The notes below the pieces were generated by a model that was not told the DNA's origin, made no database searches, and saw nothing but the letters and a program-made list of their open reading frames with translations. Positions 26,701-34,021 of a DNA stretch of 64,000 nt are shown piece by piece (position 1 is the first letter of the stretch; each line of letters begins with the position of its first letter). Source of the DNA: Allobosea sp. (GTDB taxonomy: Bacteria > Pseudomonadota > Alphaproteobacteria > Rhizobiales > Beijerinckiaceae). A program made the translations under genes and the position numbers. The stretch spans positions 62,001 to 126,000 of the forward strand of contig JAAEQB010000078.1 in the NCBI GenBank assembly GCA_024231975.1, read 5' to 3'.

Positions 26701-27457
26701 CGCGCTCGACGAGTCCGACGAGTGGAACGAGCCCGCCGCCGCCCGCCGCCGCGGCGAGGCGGGTGCACGCATCTTCGGCGCTGCGCCCGGCCGCTACGGC
26801 GCCGCCATGGCCGACCGGGCGCTCGACGGCGACTGGCAGGCGCGCGCCGAGCTCGGCGAGGCCTATCTCGCCGCAACCAGCCATGCCTATGGCGGGCCGG
26901 ACGGCGCCGCCGCGCCCGACGCCGGCTTCGCCCATCGCGTCGCAGAGGCGCAGGCCTTCGTCCATGTCAGCGACACCGCCGGCCGCGACATCATTGAGGC
27001 GACCAGCGCCGCCGACGTGATCGGCGGCTTCGTCGCGGCGATGCAGGCGCAAGGCGGCAAGGCGGCGCTCTACAGCCTCGACACCTCCGACCCCGACAAG
27101 CCGAAGGCAAGGACGCTAGCAGAAGACGTCTCGCGCATCGTCCATGGCCGGCTCTGCCACCCCAAATGGATCGCGAGCCATCTCGCCCATGGCTGGCGCG
27201 GCGCGGCCGAGCTGGCGGAAGCGGTCGATGCGCTTTTCGTCTATGCGGCGAGCACGGATGCGGTCTCCGACGGCCTGTTCGACGCGGTCTTCCAAGCCTA
27301 TTGCGGCGATCCCACCACCTGGCAGGCGCTGGAGCAGGCGAATGCGCCGGCAGCCGCCTCGATCCGCTCGCGCCTCGCCGAGGCGCAGGAGCGCGGGCTC
27401 TGGACAAGCCGCTCGAACTCGGCGGCGGTGCTCTCGGGCCGGGAGGCGGCGGAATGA
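23741..27457 (+). CDS. cobN: Cobaltochelatase subunit CobN, with three in-frame repeat insertions
   Basis: The large subunit of the aerobic ATP-dependent cobaltochelatase, which inserts cobalt into hydrogenobyrinic acid a,c-diamide together with CobS and CobT. Family motifs include HLGTHGTTEWLPGKAV (about 675-690), RIVMDLWASPTLRSGGEDI and VHGRLCHPKWI. The 1238-residue frame contains three stretches that do not look like CobN: residues about 55-105, 219-257 and 517-551. Each coincides with a palindromic DNA repeat translated without stop or frameshift. Removing them leaves about 1110 residues. Whether the protein tolerates them is unknown; all three lie outside the recognisable conserved motifs. 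cobS and cobT are not in the window. Confidence 0.93.
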   Translation: MHLLPTSEVRLDDGEDAVDLALPSGDLVVLSFSDSDLSALAAAYSSSERLPAQAPPFPLAGKGMGMGGERLGARLLVEGGQPISLQVRSDFPPPTPTPPHKGEGFTLRLVPLRRFKHPLSIDLLIEKTLLRSRFVLLRCLGGLDYLRYGVEQIASACRQHGVALAVLPGDDRADERLAGYGTVPPEFAAALLGYFHAGGGAENMRRLLGRVSEYLAALPSSDPAAPGHLLPRGEKDEAALAAPFSPRGGRSRQGDGGQRDLAPVELPTLFALGPNATPLPWRKALAALPTDAPFVPILVYRSGVAAGDTAMVEAIAAALAGRGLAALPLALTSLKDASVATELAALIATRKPALIVTTTAFSARDGADFVLDAADCPILQAVPVGSAREAWAESPRGLSAADLAMQAALPEFDGRLGAIPVAFKEEVGDPATGLTLRRLAPDAEGIVALADLAANWVSLGRKPRSERQIALVMSDYPARGGRAGFAVGLDTPASTLAIRELLGGAGYDVGLSHLDTVIPGDRRETRDPCLSLTGEGSGMGPGSSLRSGRDDNVVEAGNVSADLMSALTEGPADFSVPLSVYRAWLAAIPATARDALLASHGQPETDRACESEAFRFRRVRFGKLAIALQPPRDASPDRKARYHDPDAPPGHAYLAFYLGLREIFRADALIHLGTHGTTEWLPGKAVALSAACWPRLAVGALPVIYPYVVDDPGEAAPAKRRLSALTLGHLPPPLASHDTAGEAALLRDLVEEYSQAQVLDPRRAELVAREILDRAERTGLAAASGLTPDQDMASALAALDAHLCDLAETAFRDGLHVFGSSEADPTSAANERSNLLRAIDAGFVPPGPAGAPHRGRPDVLPSGRNLSTLDPRALPTRSAARLGAKAAEAVIARHLQDEGDYPRRIVMDLWASPTLRSGGEDITHALHLMGVEPLWDHGSTRVTGFSIIPQAKLAAPRADVTIRISGAFRDTFPAQIALLDSAARAVAALDESDEWNEPAAARRRGEAGARIFGAAPGRYGAAMADRALDGDWQARAELGEAYLAATSHAYGGPDGAAAPDAGFAHRVAEAQAFVHVSDTAGRDIIEATSAADVIGGFVAAMQAQGGKAALYSLDTSDPDKPKARTLAEDVSRIVHGRLCHPKWIASHLAHGWRGAAELAEAVDALFVYAASTDAVSDGLFDAVFQAYCGDPTTWQALEQANAPAAASIRSRLAEAQERGLWTSRSNSAAVLSGREAAE
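23904..24054. repeat. Palindromic repeat inside cobN (copy 1)
   Basis: An imperfect inverted repeat with arms of about 43 bases (23904-23947 and 24012-24054), both containing ccccctt and runs of G/C, around a 64-base centre. The arms resemble those of the intergenic elements at 9794 and 39682. It is read in frame by cobN, adding a Pro/Gly-rich stretch that includes PPFPLAGKGMGMGG. Confidence 0.8.
24396..24511. repeat. Palindromic repeat inside cobN (copy 2, different family)
   Basis: Contains gacccggctgcgccgggcc followed by two near-identical palindromic blocks, ccttctcccc-gaggggagaagg (about 24424-24446) and ccttctcccctcggggggg (about 24468 on). It reads through in frame and encodes GHLLPRGEKDE and FSPRGGRSRQGDGG. 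The motif order differs from copy 1, so this is a separate repeat family. Confidence 0.75.
25289..25393. repeat. Palindromic repeat inside cobN (copy 3, third family)
   Basis: The outer arms gtcatcccggg (25289) and ccgggacgac (ending 25393) are complementary, and the inner arms gatccatgcctgagcc and ggttcaggcatggg pair around a short loop. It is read in frame (VIPGDRRETRDPCLS and following). The same outer gtcatgcccggg/atgac layout occurs at 51599 and 52699. Confidence 0.78.
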
Positions 27458-28737
27458 GCGCCCCGGCCCCCGAGACGATGCGGCGCGGCTGGTGCCCCGG
27501 CACCTTGCGGCCGATGCTGACCGGCGACGGACTGCTCGTGCGCCTGCACCCGCCACGCAATGCGTTGACGCCGGATCAGCTCACCTACATCGCCGAGCTG
27601 GCGCGCCGGCATGGCAATGGCCAGATCGAGATCTCCGGCCGTGGCAACCTGCAATTGCGCGGCATCCGCGAGGAAGCGCATCCGGCGCTGGTCGACGATC
27701 TGCTCGAAGCGGGCCTCGTCGACGAGGCCGAGGGCGACGGGCCGAACCGGCTGGTGCTGACCTCTCCGCTCGCCGGAAAGGCGGCGGATGAATTGCTCGA
27801 TGCCGCCGCGCTGGCGGAGGCGGCCGAGCGTGCCGGCCGCACCGTTTCGGGCCTGTCGGCGAAGTTCTCGATTATCATCGATGGCGGCGGCGCGCTGGCG
27901 CTCGATGGCTTCGCTGCCGATCTCAGGCTGCTTGCGACCTCGGGAGACGCAATGGCGTTGGGCCTGCCGGGCGATCTGTGGTTTGGGCCAGCCATGCCTG
28001 GCGACGCGCCGCAGCTCGTAGCCCGACTGCTCAACGGCTTCGTCGTCGCAAGCTATCGAAGCTCCGAGCAGGTCCGCCGCATGCGCGATCTCGGTCCGGG
28101 TCAGTTGACCGCACTGGCTGCATCGAGCGGGCTCGCGCCAATGCCTGCCCCTGCCAGCCGGCCGAAGCCGTCACCAGTCGGCCTCGTCGCCGAGCGGGAC
28201 AACAGAGTCGCGGTGCTGGCCGGATTGCCCTTCGGCCGAACGGATGCCGCCGGCCTGAGCCGGCTCGGCGAAATCGCCCGCGAAGCCGATGTCCGCGAGA
28301 TCAGACTATCGCCCTGGCGCGGTTTCGCCTTTTGTGGTCTCTCTGCGGATGCTGCGGTTGCGCTTCGCGAGGCGCTGCGCAGCGAAGGCCTGATCACCGA
28401 GGCGGACGACCCACGCCTCGCAGTCTCGGCCTGCGCGGGAGCACCGGCCTGCACGCGCGGCGAGACGCCGGCCCTGGCCGATGCCATGGTGCTGGCGGAT
28501 GCGATTGCACCGCTCCTTGCCAATGGCGCCAGTCTCCACGTCTCCGGCTGCGCCAAGTCCTGCGCCCATCCCGGCCGCGCCGACCTCACTCTGGTCGGAC
28601 GCGACGGGCGCTACGATGTGATCGTCGATGGCGGCACCAGCGACACCGCCATCGCCCATCTTTCGCTGACGGAACTTGTGCGCCGGCTCGAACCGGGTCA
28701 GGACATCCGCGCGCGCCTGGAAGCGGCGCGGCACTAG
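27454..28737 (+). CDS. cobG: Precorrin-3B synthase (CobG)
   Basis: A 427-residue enzyme of the siroheme/[4Fe-4S] sulfite/nitrite reductase fold. It uses oxygen to hydroxylate C20 of precorrin-3A and form the ring-A lactone, the step that defines the aerobic route. The cluster ligands are visible as Cys327-x5-Cys333 and Cys366-x3-Cys370. The N-terminal half contains GNGQIEISGRGNLQLRG. ATG 27454 overlaps the cobN stop (ATGA); the longer frame from 27166 is a shadow. Confidence 0.94.
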   Translation: MSAPAPETMRRGWCPGTLRPMLTGDGLLVRLHPPRNALTPDQLTYIAELARRHGNGQIEISGRGNLQLRGIREEAHPALVDDLLEAGLVDEAEGDGPNRLVLTSPLAGKAADELLDAAALAEAAERAGRTVSGLSAKFSIIIDGGGALALDGFAADLRLLATSGDAMALGLPGDLWFGPAMPGDAPQLVARLLNGFVVASYRSSEQVRRMRDLGPGQLTALAASSGLAPMPAPASRPKPSPVGLVAERDNRVAVLAGLPFGRTDAAGLSRLGEIAREADVREIRLSPWRGFAFCGLSADAAVALREALRSEGLITEADDPRLAVSACAGAPACTRGETPALADAMVLADAIAPLLANGASLHVSGCAKSCAHPGRADLTLVGRDGRYDVIVDGGTSDTAIAHLSLTELVRRLEPGQDIRARLEAARH

Positions 28738-28751
28738 AAGCAGGTTGGAAG

Positions 28752-29384
28752 TTGAACACGCGTCACGCCTATATCCGCGACGGAGCTGCAATCTATGAGC
28801 GCTCCTTCGCCATCATCCGGGCCGAATCCGACCTGTCGCGCTTTTCGGGCACAGCCGAGCGCGTCGTCGTCCGCATGATCCATGCCTGTGGCATGACCGA
28901 CCTGCCCAAGGACGTAGCGATGTCGCCGGATTTCGCTGGGGCGGCCGAAGCGGCGCTGGCGAAGGGCGCCCCGATCCTGTGCGACGCCCGCATGGTCGCC
29001 GATGGTGTCACCCGCGCCCGCCTGCCGGCCCGGAACGAGGTGATCTGCACGCTGCCTGAGCCTTCCGTGCCGATGCTGGCCGAGGCTATGGGCACCACGC
29101 GCTCGGCCGCGGCGATGGAGCTGTGGCGCCCGCATCTCGCCGGTTCCGTGATCGTCATCGGCAATGCGCCGACCTCGCTGTTCCGCCTGCTCGACATGCT
29201 CGACGAAGGGGCGCCGAAGCCCGCGGCCGTGATCGGCATCCCGGTCGGCTTCGTCGGCGCGGCGGAATCGAAGGAGGCGCTGGCGCAGGACGGACGCGTG
29301 CCGTTCCTTGTCGTGCATGGGCGGCGCGGCGGCTCGGCCATGGCGGCGGCGGCCGTCAACGCGCTGGCGCAGGTGAAGGAATGA
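28752..29384 (+). CDS. cobH: Precorrin-8X methylmutase (CobH)
   Basis: Moves the C11 methyl group to C12, giving hydrogenobyrinic acid. The sequence from IRDGAAIYERSFAIIRAE through MIHACGMTDL, with the catalytic His, is typical. No ATG or GTG lies between the cobG stop and the conserved region; TTG at 28752 gives exactly the family-like 210 residues and has an agg eight bases upstream. The stop overlaps cobI as ATGA. Confidence 0.94.
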   Translation: MNTRHAYIRDGAAIYERSFAIIRAESDLSRFSGTAERVVVRMIHACGMTDLPKDVAMSPDFAGAAEAALAKGAPILCDARMVADGVTRARLPARNEVICTLPEPSVPMLAEAMGTTRSAAAMELWRPHLAGSVIVIGNAPTSLFRLLDMLDEGAPKPAAVIGIPVGFVGAAESKEALAQDGRVPFLVVHGRRGGSAMAAAAVNALAQVKE

Positions 29385-30133
29385 GCGGCGTGAACAACGA
29401 AGCGCGCCCCACCCTGCTCTATGGCGTCGGCCTCGGCCCCGGCGATCCCGACTACATGACCGTGCGCGCCCGCGACATCATCCTCAAGGCCGACCGTCTC
29501 GTCCATTTCTGCAAGCGCGGCCGGCGCGGCAATGCCCGCATCACCGCCGACGCCATCATCGCGCCGGATCCGGCCCGCGAGATCGAGCTCGCCTTCCCGG
29601 TGACGATCGAGGTGCCGGTCGAGGACGAGGGCTATACCGGCCCGATCGCCGCCTTCTACGACGAGGCGGCCGAGCAGCTCGCCGGCGAGATGGCAGCTGG
29701 CCGCAGCATCGCCGTGCTCTGCGATGGCGATCCGTTCTTCTACGGCTCCTTCATGCATTTGTGGCGCCGTCTCGCCCATCGCTTCCCGACCGAGGTGGTG
29801 CCGGGCGTCACCGGCATGGCCGGCGCCTGGGCCCGCGCCGATGCCCCGATCAGCTGGGGCGACGATGTGATGACGGTAGTGCCGGGCACACTCGCCGAGG
29901 GCGAACTGACCCGCCGCCTCGCCGACACCGATGCCGCCGTGATCATGAAGCTAGGCCGCAACCTGCCAAAAGTGCGCCGCGCGCTGCAGGCGGCGGGGCT
30001 GATCAACCGAGCCATCTATGTCGAGCGCGCCACCATGGCCGGGCAGGTGGTGACCCGCCTCGTCGAGAAGCCCGATGACGAAGCGCCCTATTTCTCGATG
30101 ATCCTCGTGCCCGGCGAAGGGCGGCGGCTGTGA
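29381..30133 (+). CDS. cobI: Precorrin-2 C20-methyltransferase (CobI)
   Basis: A SAM-dependent tetrapyrrole methylase of 250 residues. It has the N-terminal LYGVGLGPGDPDYMT and the CDGDPFFYGS segment of the family's SAM site. It converts precorrin-2 to precorrin-3A. ATG 29381 overlaps the cobH stop; an in-frame GTG at 29390 is possible. A GTGA overlap joins it to cobJ. Confidence 0.93.
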   Translation: MSGVNNEARPTLLYGVGLGPGDPDYMTVRARDIILKADRLVHFCKRGRRGNARITADAIIAPDPAREIELAFPVTIEVPVEDEGYTGPIAAFYDEAAEQLAGEMAAGRSIAVLCDGDPFFYGSFMHLWRRLAHRFPTEVVPGVTGMAGAWARADAPISWGDDVMTVVPGTLAEGELTRRLADTDAAVIMKLGRNLPKVRRALQAAGLINRAIYVERATMAGQVVTRLVEKPDDEAPYFSMILVPGEGRRL

Positions 30134-30921
30134 CCGGCTCGCTCGCCATCATCGGCCTCGGCCCCGGCGAGGCGCGCTATCTCACGCCCTCCGCACTGGC
30201 CGCGCTCGAGGCTGCGAGCGACCTCGTCGGCTACGGCCCCTATCTCGACCGCGTCCCGGCGCGTGACGGCCAGACCAAGCATGCCTCGGACAATCGCGTC
30301 GAGGTCGAACGCGCCCGTCATGCGCTGGCGCTGGCTGCCGAGGGCAAGGCGGTCGCGGTCGTCTCCGGCGGCGACCCCGGCGTCTTCGCCATGGCGGCGG
30401 CGGTGTTCGAAGCACTGGAAGCCGGCGAGCCGGGCTGGCGCAAGCTCCAGATCAGCGTCGAGCCCGGCATCACCGCGATGCTGGCGGCCGCGGCCAGCGC
30501 CGGCGCGCCGCTCGGCGGCGATTTCTGCGCGATCTCGCTTTCGGACAATCTGAAACCCTGGGAGGTCGTCACGACGCGGCTCACCGCGGCATTGTCGGCC
30601 GATTTCGTGATCTGCCTCTACAACCCGATCTCTAAGGCGCGCGCCTGGCAGCTCGGCAAGGCGCTGGAGCTGGCGGCGACCATCCGGGCGGCGGAGACAC
30701 CGGTGATCTTCGCCCGCGCGGTCGGACGGCCCGACGAGAGCTTGCGCATCCTGACACTTGCGGAAGCCATCGCGGCCGCCGAGACCGCCGACATGGCGAC
30801 CCTGGTGATGATCGGAGCCAGCGCGACGCGCCTGATCGCCCGCGAGGGCGAAAACCCGATCGTCTATACACCGCGCTCGGTGACGAAGAGTCCCTGCGTC
30901 ACCAGCCAGGGCAGGACCTGA
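30130..30921 (+). CDS. cobJ: Precorrin-3B C17-methyltransferase (CobJ)
   Basis: A SAM-dependent methylase (263 residues) that methylates C17 and contracts the ring to precorrin-4. Diagnostic are IIGLGPG, VGYGPYLDRV, SGGDPGVFAMA and VICLYNPISKAR. The GTG start overlaps the cobI stop. The last 58 bases overlap the 3' end of the convergent cobK, so the C-terminal tail (TPRSVTKSPCVTSQ) is encoded antisense to cobK. Confidence 0.94.
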   Translation: MTGSLAIIGLGPGEARYLTPSALAALEAASDLVGYGPYLDRVPARDGQTKHASDNRVEVERARHALALAAEGKAVAVVSGGDPGVFAMAAAVFEALEAGEPGWRKLQISVEPGITAMLAAAASAGAPLGGDFCAISLSDNLKPWEVVTTRLTAALSADFVICLYNPISKARAWQLGKALELAATIRAAETPVIFARAVGRPDESLRILTLAEAIAAAETADMATLVMIGASATRLIAREGENPIVYTPRSVTKSPCVTSQGRT

Positions 30922-31625
30922 TCGATATGCTCGACGGTCTCGACATCGGGCTTGGGCGGCCGCTCGACCATGATTACCGGCAGCCCGAGACGGCGCGCGG
31001 CGACGAGCTTGCCGAGCGTCATCGGCCCGCCGGCGTTCTTGCTGACGAGGACCTCGGTGCCTTCCTCCCGCATCAGCTTCTCCTCGGCCTCGGCCTCGAA
31101 CGGCCCGCGCTGCTGCAGCACCTTGGCATTCGGCAGCGGCAGGTCGCTCACAGGCTCGATCACGCGGATCAGGTATTCGTGCTGCGGGGCTGCGAAGAAG
31201 TGGGGCAATTCAAGCCGGCCGATGGTCAGGAAGACCCGGCGCGGCTCGTCGCCGAGCGCCTCGACGGCGGCATCGATGTCGGGCACGCTCTTCCAGCGGT
31301 CGCCGTTCTGCGGCTTCCAGCTTTCGCGCCGGATCGCCAGCAGCGGCACGCCTTCCGCCTTGCAGGCAGCTTCGGCGTGATAGGGCATGATCGCGGCGAA
31401 GGGATGGGTCGCATCGATGACCGCGACGACGCCCTCATCGAGGAGATATTGCCGGAGGCCGGCAATGCCGCCGAAACCGCCGGTGCGGGTCGGCAAGGAC
31501 AAGGGGCGCGGGTCGGAGGTATGACCCGCGAGCGAGATCACGGCGCGAATTTCGGGTGCCTGTTCGGCCAGGAGCTGATCAAGCGCAGCCGCTTCGCTGG
31601 TGCCGCCGAGGATGAGGACCGTCAT
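30864..31625 (-). CDS. cobK: Precorrin-6A reductase (CobK)
   Basis: An NADPH-dependent reductase (253 residues) that reduces precorrin-6A to precorrin-6B. It has the N-terminal LILGGTSEAAAL nucleotide motif, VIDATHPFA and the SKNAGG motif. It is inverted relative to the surrounding operon: its 3' end overlaps cobJ by 58 bases, and its start overlaps the cobL start in a CATG (30864-31625 against 31624). Antisense interference with the operon is possible. A frame opening at 31877 is inside cobL and is rejected. Confidence 0.94.
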   Translation of the reverse strand: MTVLILGGTSEAAALDQLLAEQAPEIRAVISLAGHTSDPRPLSLPTRTGGFGGIAGLRQYLLDEGVVAVIDATHPFAAIMPYHAEAACKAEGVPLLAIRRESWKPQNGDRWKSVPDIDAAVEALGDEPRRVFLTIGRLELPHFFAAPQHEYLIRVIEPVSDLPLPNAKVLQQRGPFEAEAEEKLMREEGTEVLVSKNAGGPMTLGKLVAARRLGLPVIMVERPPKPDVETVEHIDQVLPWLVTQGLFVTERGV

Positions 31626-32874
31626 GGAACAGTTTTCGCCTGAAACCGCCACGCTGTCGAGCATGCCGCCCGGGCCGTGGCTATCGCTGGTCGGTCTCGG
31701 CGAGGATGGCCGCGCCGGGCTCTGCGCCGAAGCGCTGGCCGCGCTGGAGGGCGCAGAGATCGTCTTCGGCGGCGAGCGCCACCTCAAATTGATCGGCGAC
31801 GTCCCCGGCGAGGCCCGGCCCTGGCCGCAGCCTTTCCGCAATGCGCTGCCGGCGATTCTGGCCGAGAAGGGCCGCAATGTCTGCGTGCTCGCGACCAGCG
31901 ACCCGTTCCATTACGGCATCGGCGCCGGGCTGACCAAGGCGGTGCCGGCCGCCGAGATGCGCGTCATCCCGCAGCTCTCGTCCTTCTCGATGGCCTGCAC
32001 GCGCATGCGCTGGCCACAGGAGGAATGCGGGCTAGTCTCGCTGCATGGCCGCGCCCTTCAGAGGATCATCCCTTTTCTCCAGCCGGGCGCGCGAGTGCTG
32101 GCCCTGTCCTGGGATGATTCGACCCCGCTCGCCGTCGCCCAGCTGATGAGCGCGCGCGGCTTCGGCGAAAGCACGATCACCGTGCTGGAAACGATCGGCG
32201 GCCCGAACGAGCGCATCCGCGAGGCCCGCGCCGATGCCTTCGCGCTCGACGGCATCGTGCCGCTCAACCTGCTGGCGATCGAGGTCGTGGCCAGCCGCGA
32301 CGCCCGCATCCTGCCGCTGGCGACCGGGCTCTCCGACGACTGGTTCGAACATGACGGCCAGCTCACCAAGGCCGATATCCGGGCGATCACGCTGTCGGCA
32401 CTGGCGCCGCGCGCCGGCGAATTGCTCTGGGACATCGGCGCCGGCTCGGGCTCGATCGGCATTGAATGGAGCCTGCGCCACCGCCATAACCGCGCCATCG
32501 CTTTCGAGGAGCGGCCGGAGCGTGCCGCCCGCATCGCCCGCAACCGGCTGGCGCTCGGCGCGCCGCCGCTCGAGGTGGTCGAGGGCAAGGCGCCCGAGAG
32601 CTTCGCCGGAAAAGCCTCGCCCGACGCCGTCTTCATCGGCGGCGGGCTGACCGATCCCGGCGTGTTCGAAGCCGCCTTCGCGGCGCTGAAGCCGCGCGGG
32701 CGACTGGTGGCGAACGCGGTGACGATCGAGGGCGAAGCCAGGCTCGCCGGGCTGTTCTCGGCCCATGGCGGCAACTTACGCCGCATCGGCGTTTCGCATC
32801 TCGACCCGATCGGCACAATGCATGGCTGGCGCGCCGCGATGGCGGTGACGCAATGGCGCGTGGTGAAGCCGTGA
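31624..32874 (+). CDS. cobL: Precorrin-6Y C5,15-methyltransferase, decarboxylating (CobL)
   Basis: A two-domain enzyme of 416 residues. The N-terminal domain is a tetrapyrrole methylase (LSLVGLGEDGRAGL) and the C-terminal domain a CbiT-like methylase with LLWDIGAGSGSIGIEW. It adds methyls at C5 and C15 and decarboxylates the C12 acetate. ATG 31624 shares a CATG with cobK; an ATG at 31663 is an alternative. Confidence 0.94.
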   Translation: MEQFSPETATLSSMPPGPWLSLVGLGEDGRAGLCAEALAALEGAEIVFGGERHLKLIGDVPGEARPWPQPFRNALPAILAEKGRNVCVLATSDPFHYGIGAGLTKAVPAAEMRVIPQLSSFSMACTRMRWPQEECGLVSLHGRALQRIIPFLQPGARVLALSWDDSTPLAVAQLMSARGFGESTITVLETIGGPNERIREARADAFALDGIVPLNLLAIEVVASRDARILPLATGLSDDWFEHDGQLTKADIRAITLSALAPRAGELLWDIGAGSGSIGIEWSLRHRHNRAIAFEERPERAARIARNRLALGAPPLEVVEGKAPESFAGKASPDAVFIGGGLTDPGVFEAAFAALKPRGRLVANAVTIEGEARLAGLFSAHGGNLRRIGVSHLDPIGTMHGWRAAMAVTQWRVVKP

Positions 32875-33257
32875 GCGGCATCACCGCCGGCATCGGCCTG
32901 CGCCCAGGAACATCGGAGGCCGATATCGAGGAGTGCCTGACGCAGACGCTCGCTGCCGCCAGCCTGCCGGCGGGTGCGATCGAGCGCCTCGCCACCCTGG
33001 CCGCGCGGCGCGATGAGCCGGGGCTCGCCGCCGTAGCGCGGGCTCATGATCTGACGCTCGTCGCCATCCCCGACGAAGCGCTTGCCGGCTTCGAGGCCGC
33101 CTGCGCCACGCGCTCGACCCGAATCTCCGGGCTTTATGGTGTGGGCTCGGTAGCCGAGGCCGCAGCGCTGGCTGCGGCCGGTCCCGGCGCCGTCCTGATC
33201 CAGCCGCGCATCGCCACCGCCCGCGTCACCTGCGCGCTCGCCCGGAGTGCCGCGTGA
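32871..33257 (+). CDS. cobE: Cobalamin biosynthesis protein CobE
   Basis: A 128-residue protein homologous to the C-terminal part of CbiG (GIGLRPGTS, and ISGLYGVGSVAEAAAL). Its exact function in the aerobic pathway is not defined; a role near the ring-contraction intermediates has been suggested. GTG 32871 overlaps the cobL stop as GTGA, which is preferred to the ATG at 32853. Another GTGA joins it to cobM. Confidence 0.88.
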   Translation: MSGITAGIGLRPGTSEADIEECLTQTLAAASLPAGAIERLATLAARRDEPGLAAVARAHDLTLVAIPDEALAGFEAACATRSTRISGLYGVGSVAEAAALAAAGPGAVLIQPRIATARVTCALARSAA

Positions 33258-34021
33258 CCGTGCATTTCATCGGCGCCGGCCCGGGCGCGGTCGACCTCAT
33301 CACCCTGCGCGGGCGCGAGCTGATCGGCGCCTGCCCGGTCTGCCTCTATGCGGGCTCGCTGATCCCCAAGGCGATGCTCGGCTGGTGCCCGCCGGGGGCG
33401 CGCATCGTCGACACCGCCCCGCTCGATCTCGATGCGATCATCGCCGAGATCGAGGCCGCCCATGCGGAGGGTAAGGACGTCGCCCGGTTGCATTCCGGCG
33501 ACATCTCGATCTGGAGCGCGACCGGCGAACAGATGCGCCGGCTCGGTCAGCTCGGCATCCCCTACGAGATCACGCCCGGCGTGCCGGCCTTCGCCGCCGC
33601 CGCTGCGGCGCTCAAGCGCGAATTGACGCTACCGGGCGTCGCACAATCGCTGGTGCTGACCCGCACCTCCGGCCGCGCCTCGGCCATGCCGGAGACCGAA
33701 AAGCTCGCGACCTTCGCGGCCTCCGGCGCGACGCTCGCCATCCACCTCTCGATCCATGTGGTGGAGCAGGTCGTTACCGAGCTGACGCCTTTCTACGGTG
33801 CCGACTGTCCGGTCGCGATCGTCTTCCGTGCCTCATGGCCGGAGGAGCACATCCTGCGCGGGCGTCTCTCCGACATCGCTGCTCAGGTCCGGGCGGCCGA
33901 GCTGGAGCGGACCGCGCTGATCCTGGTCGGTCCAGCGCTGGCGGCAGAGGACTTTTCCGAAAGCGCGCTCTACTCGACCGGTTATGACCGCCGTTTCCGG
34001 CCGCGCGGAGGCCAGGAATGA
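33254..34021 (+). CDS. cobM: Precorrin-4 C11-methyltransferase (CobM)
   Basis: A 255-residue SAM-dependent methylase that makes precorrin-5. The VHFIGAGPGAVDLITLRG N-terminus, CLYAGSLIP, RLHSGDISIW and ITPGVPAFAAAAA are diagnostic. The GTG start overlaps the cobE stop and its own stop overlaps cobB (ATGA). The next enzyme, CobF, is not in the window. Confidence 0.95.
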   Translation: MTVHFIGAGPGAVDLITLRGRELIGACPVCLYAGSLIPKAMLGWCPPGARIVDTAPLDLDAIIAEIEAAHAEGKDVARLHSGDISIWSATGEQMRRLGQLGIPYEITPGVPAFAAAAAALKRELTLPGVAQSLVLTRTSGRASAMPETEKLATFAASGATLAIHLSIHVVEQVVTELTPFYGADCPVAIVFRASWPEEHILRGRLSDIAAQVRAAELERTALILVGPALAAEDFSESALYSTGYDRRFRPRGGQE

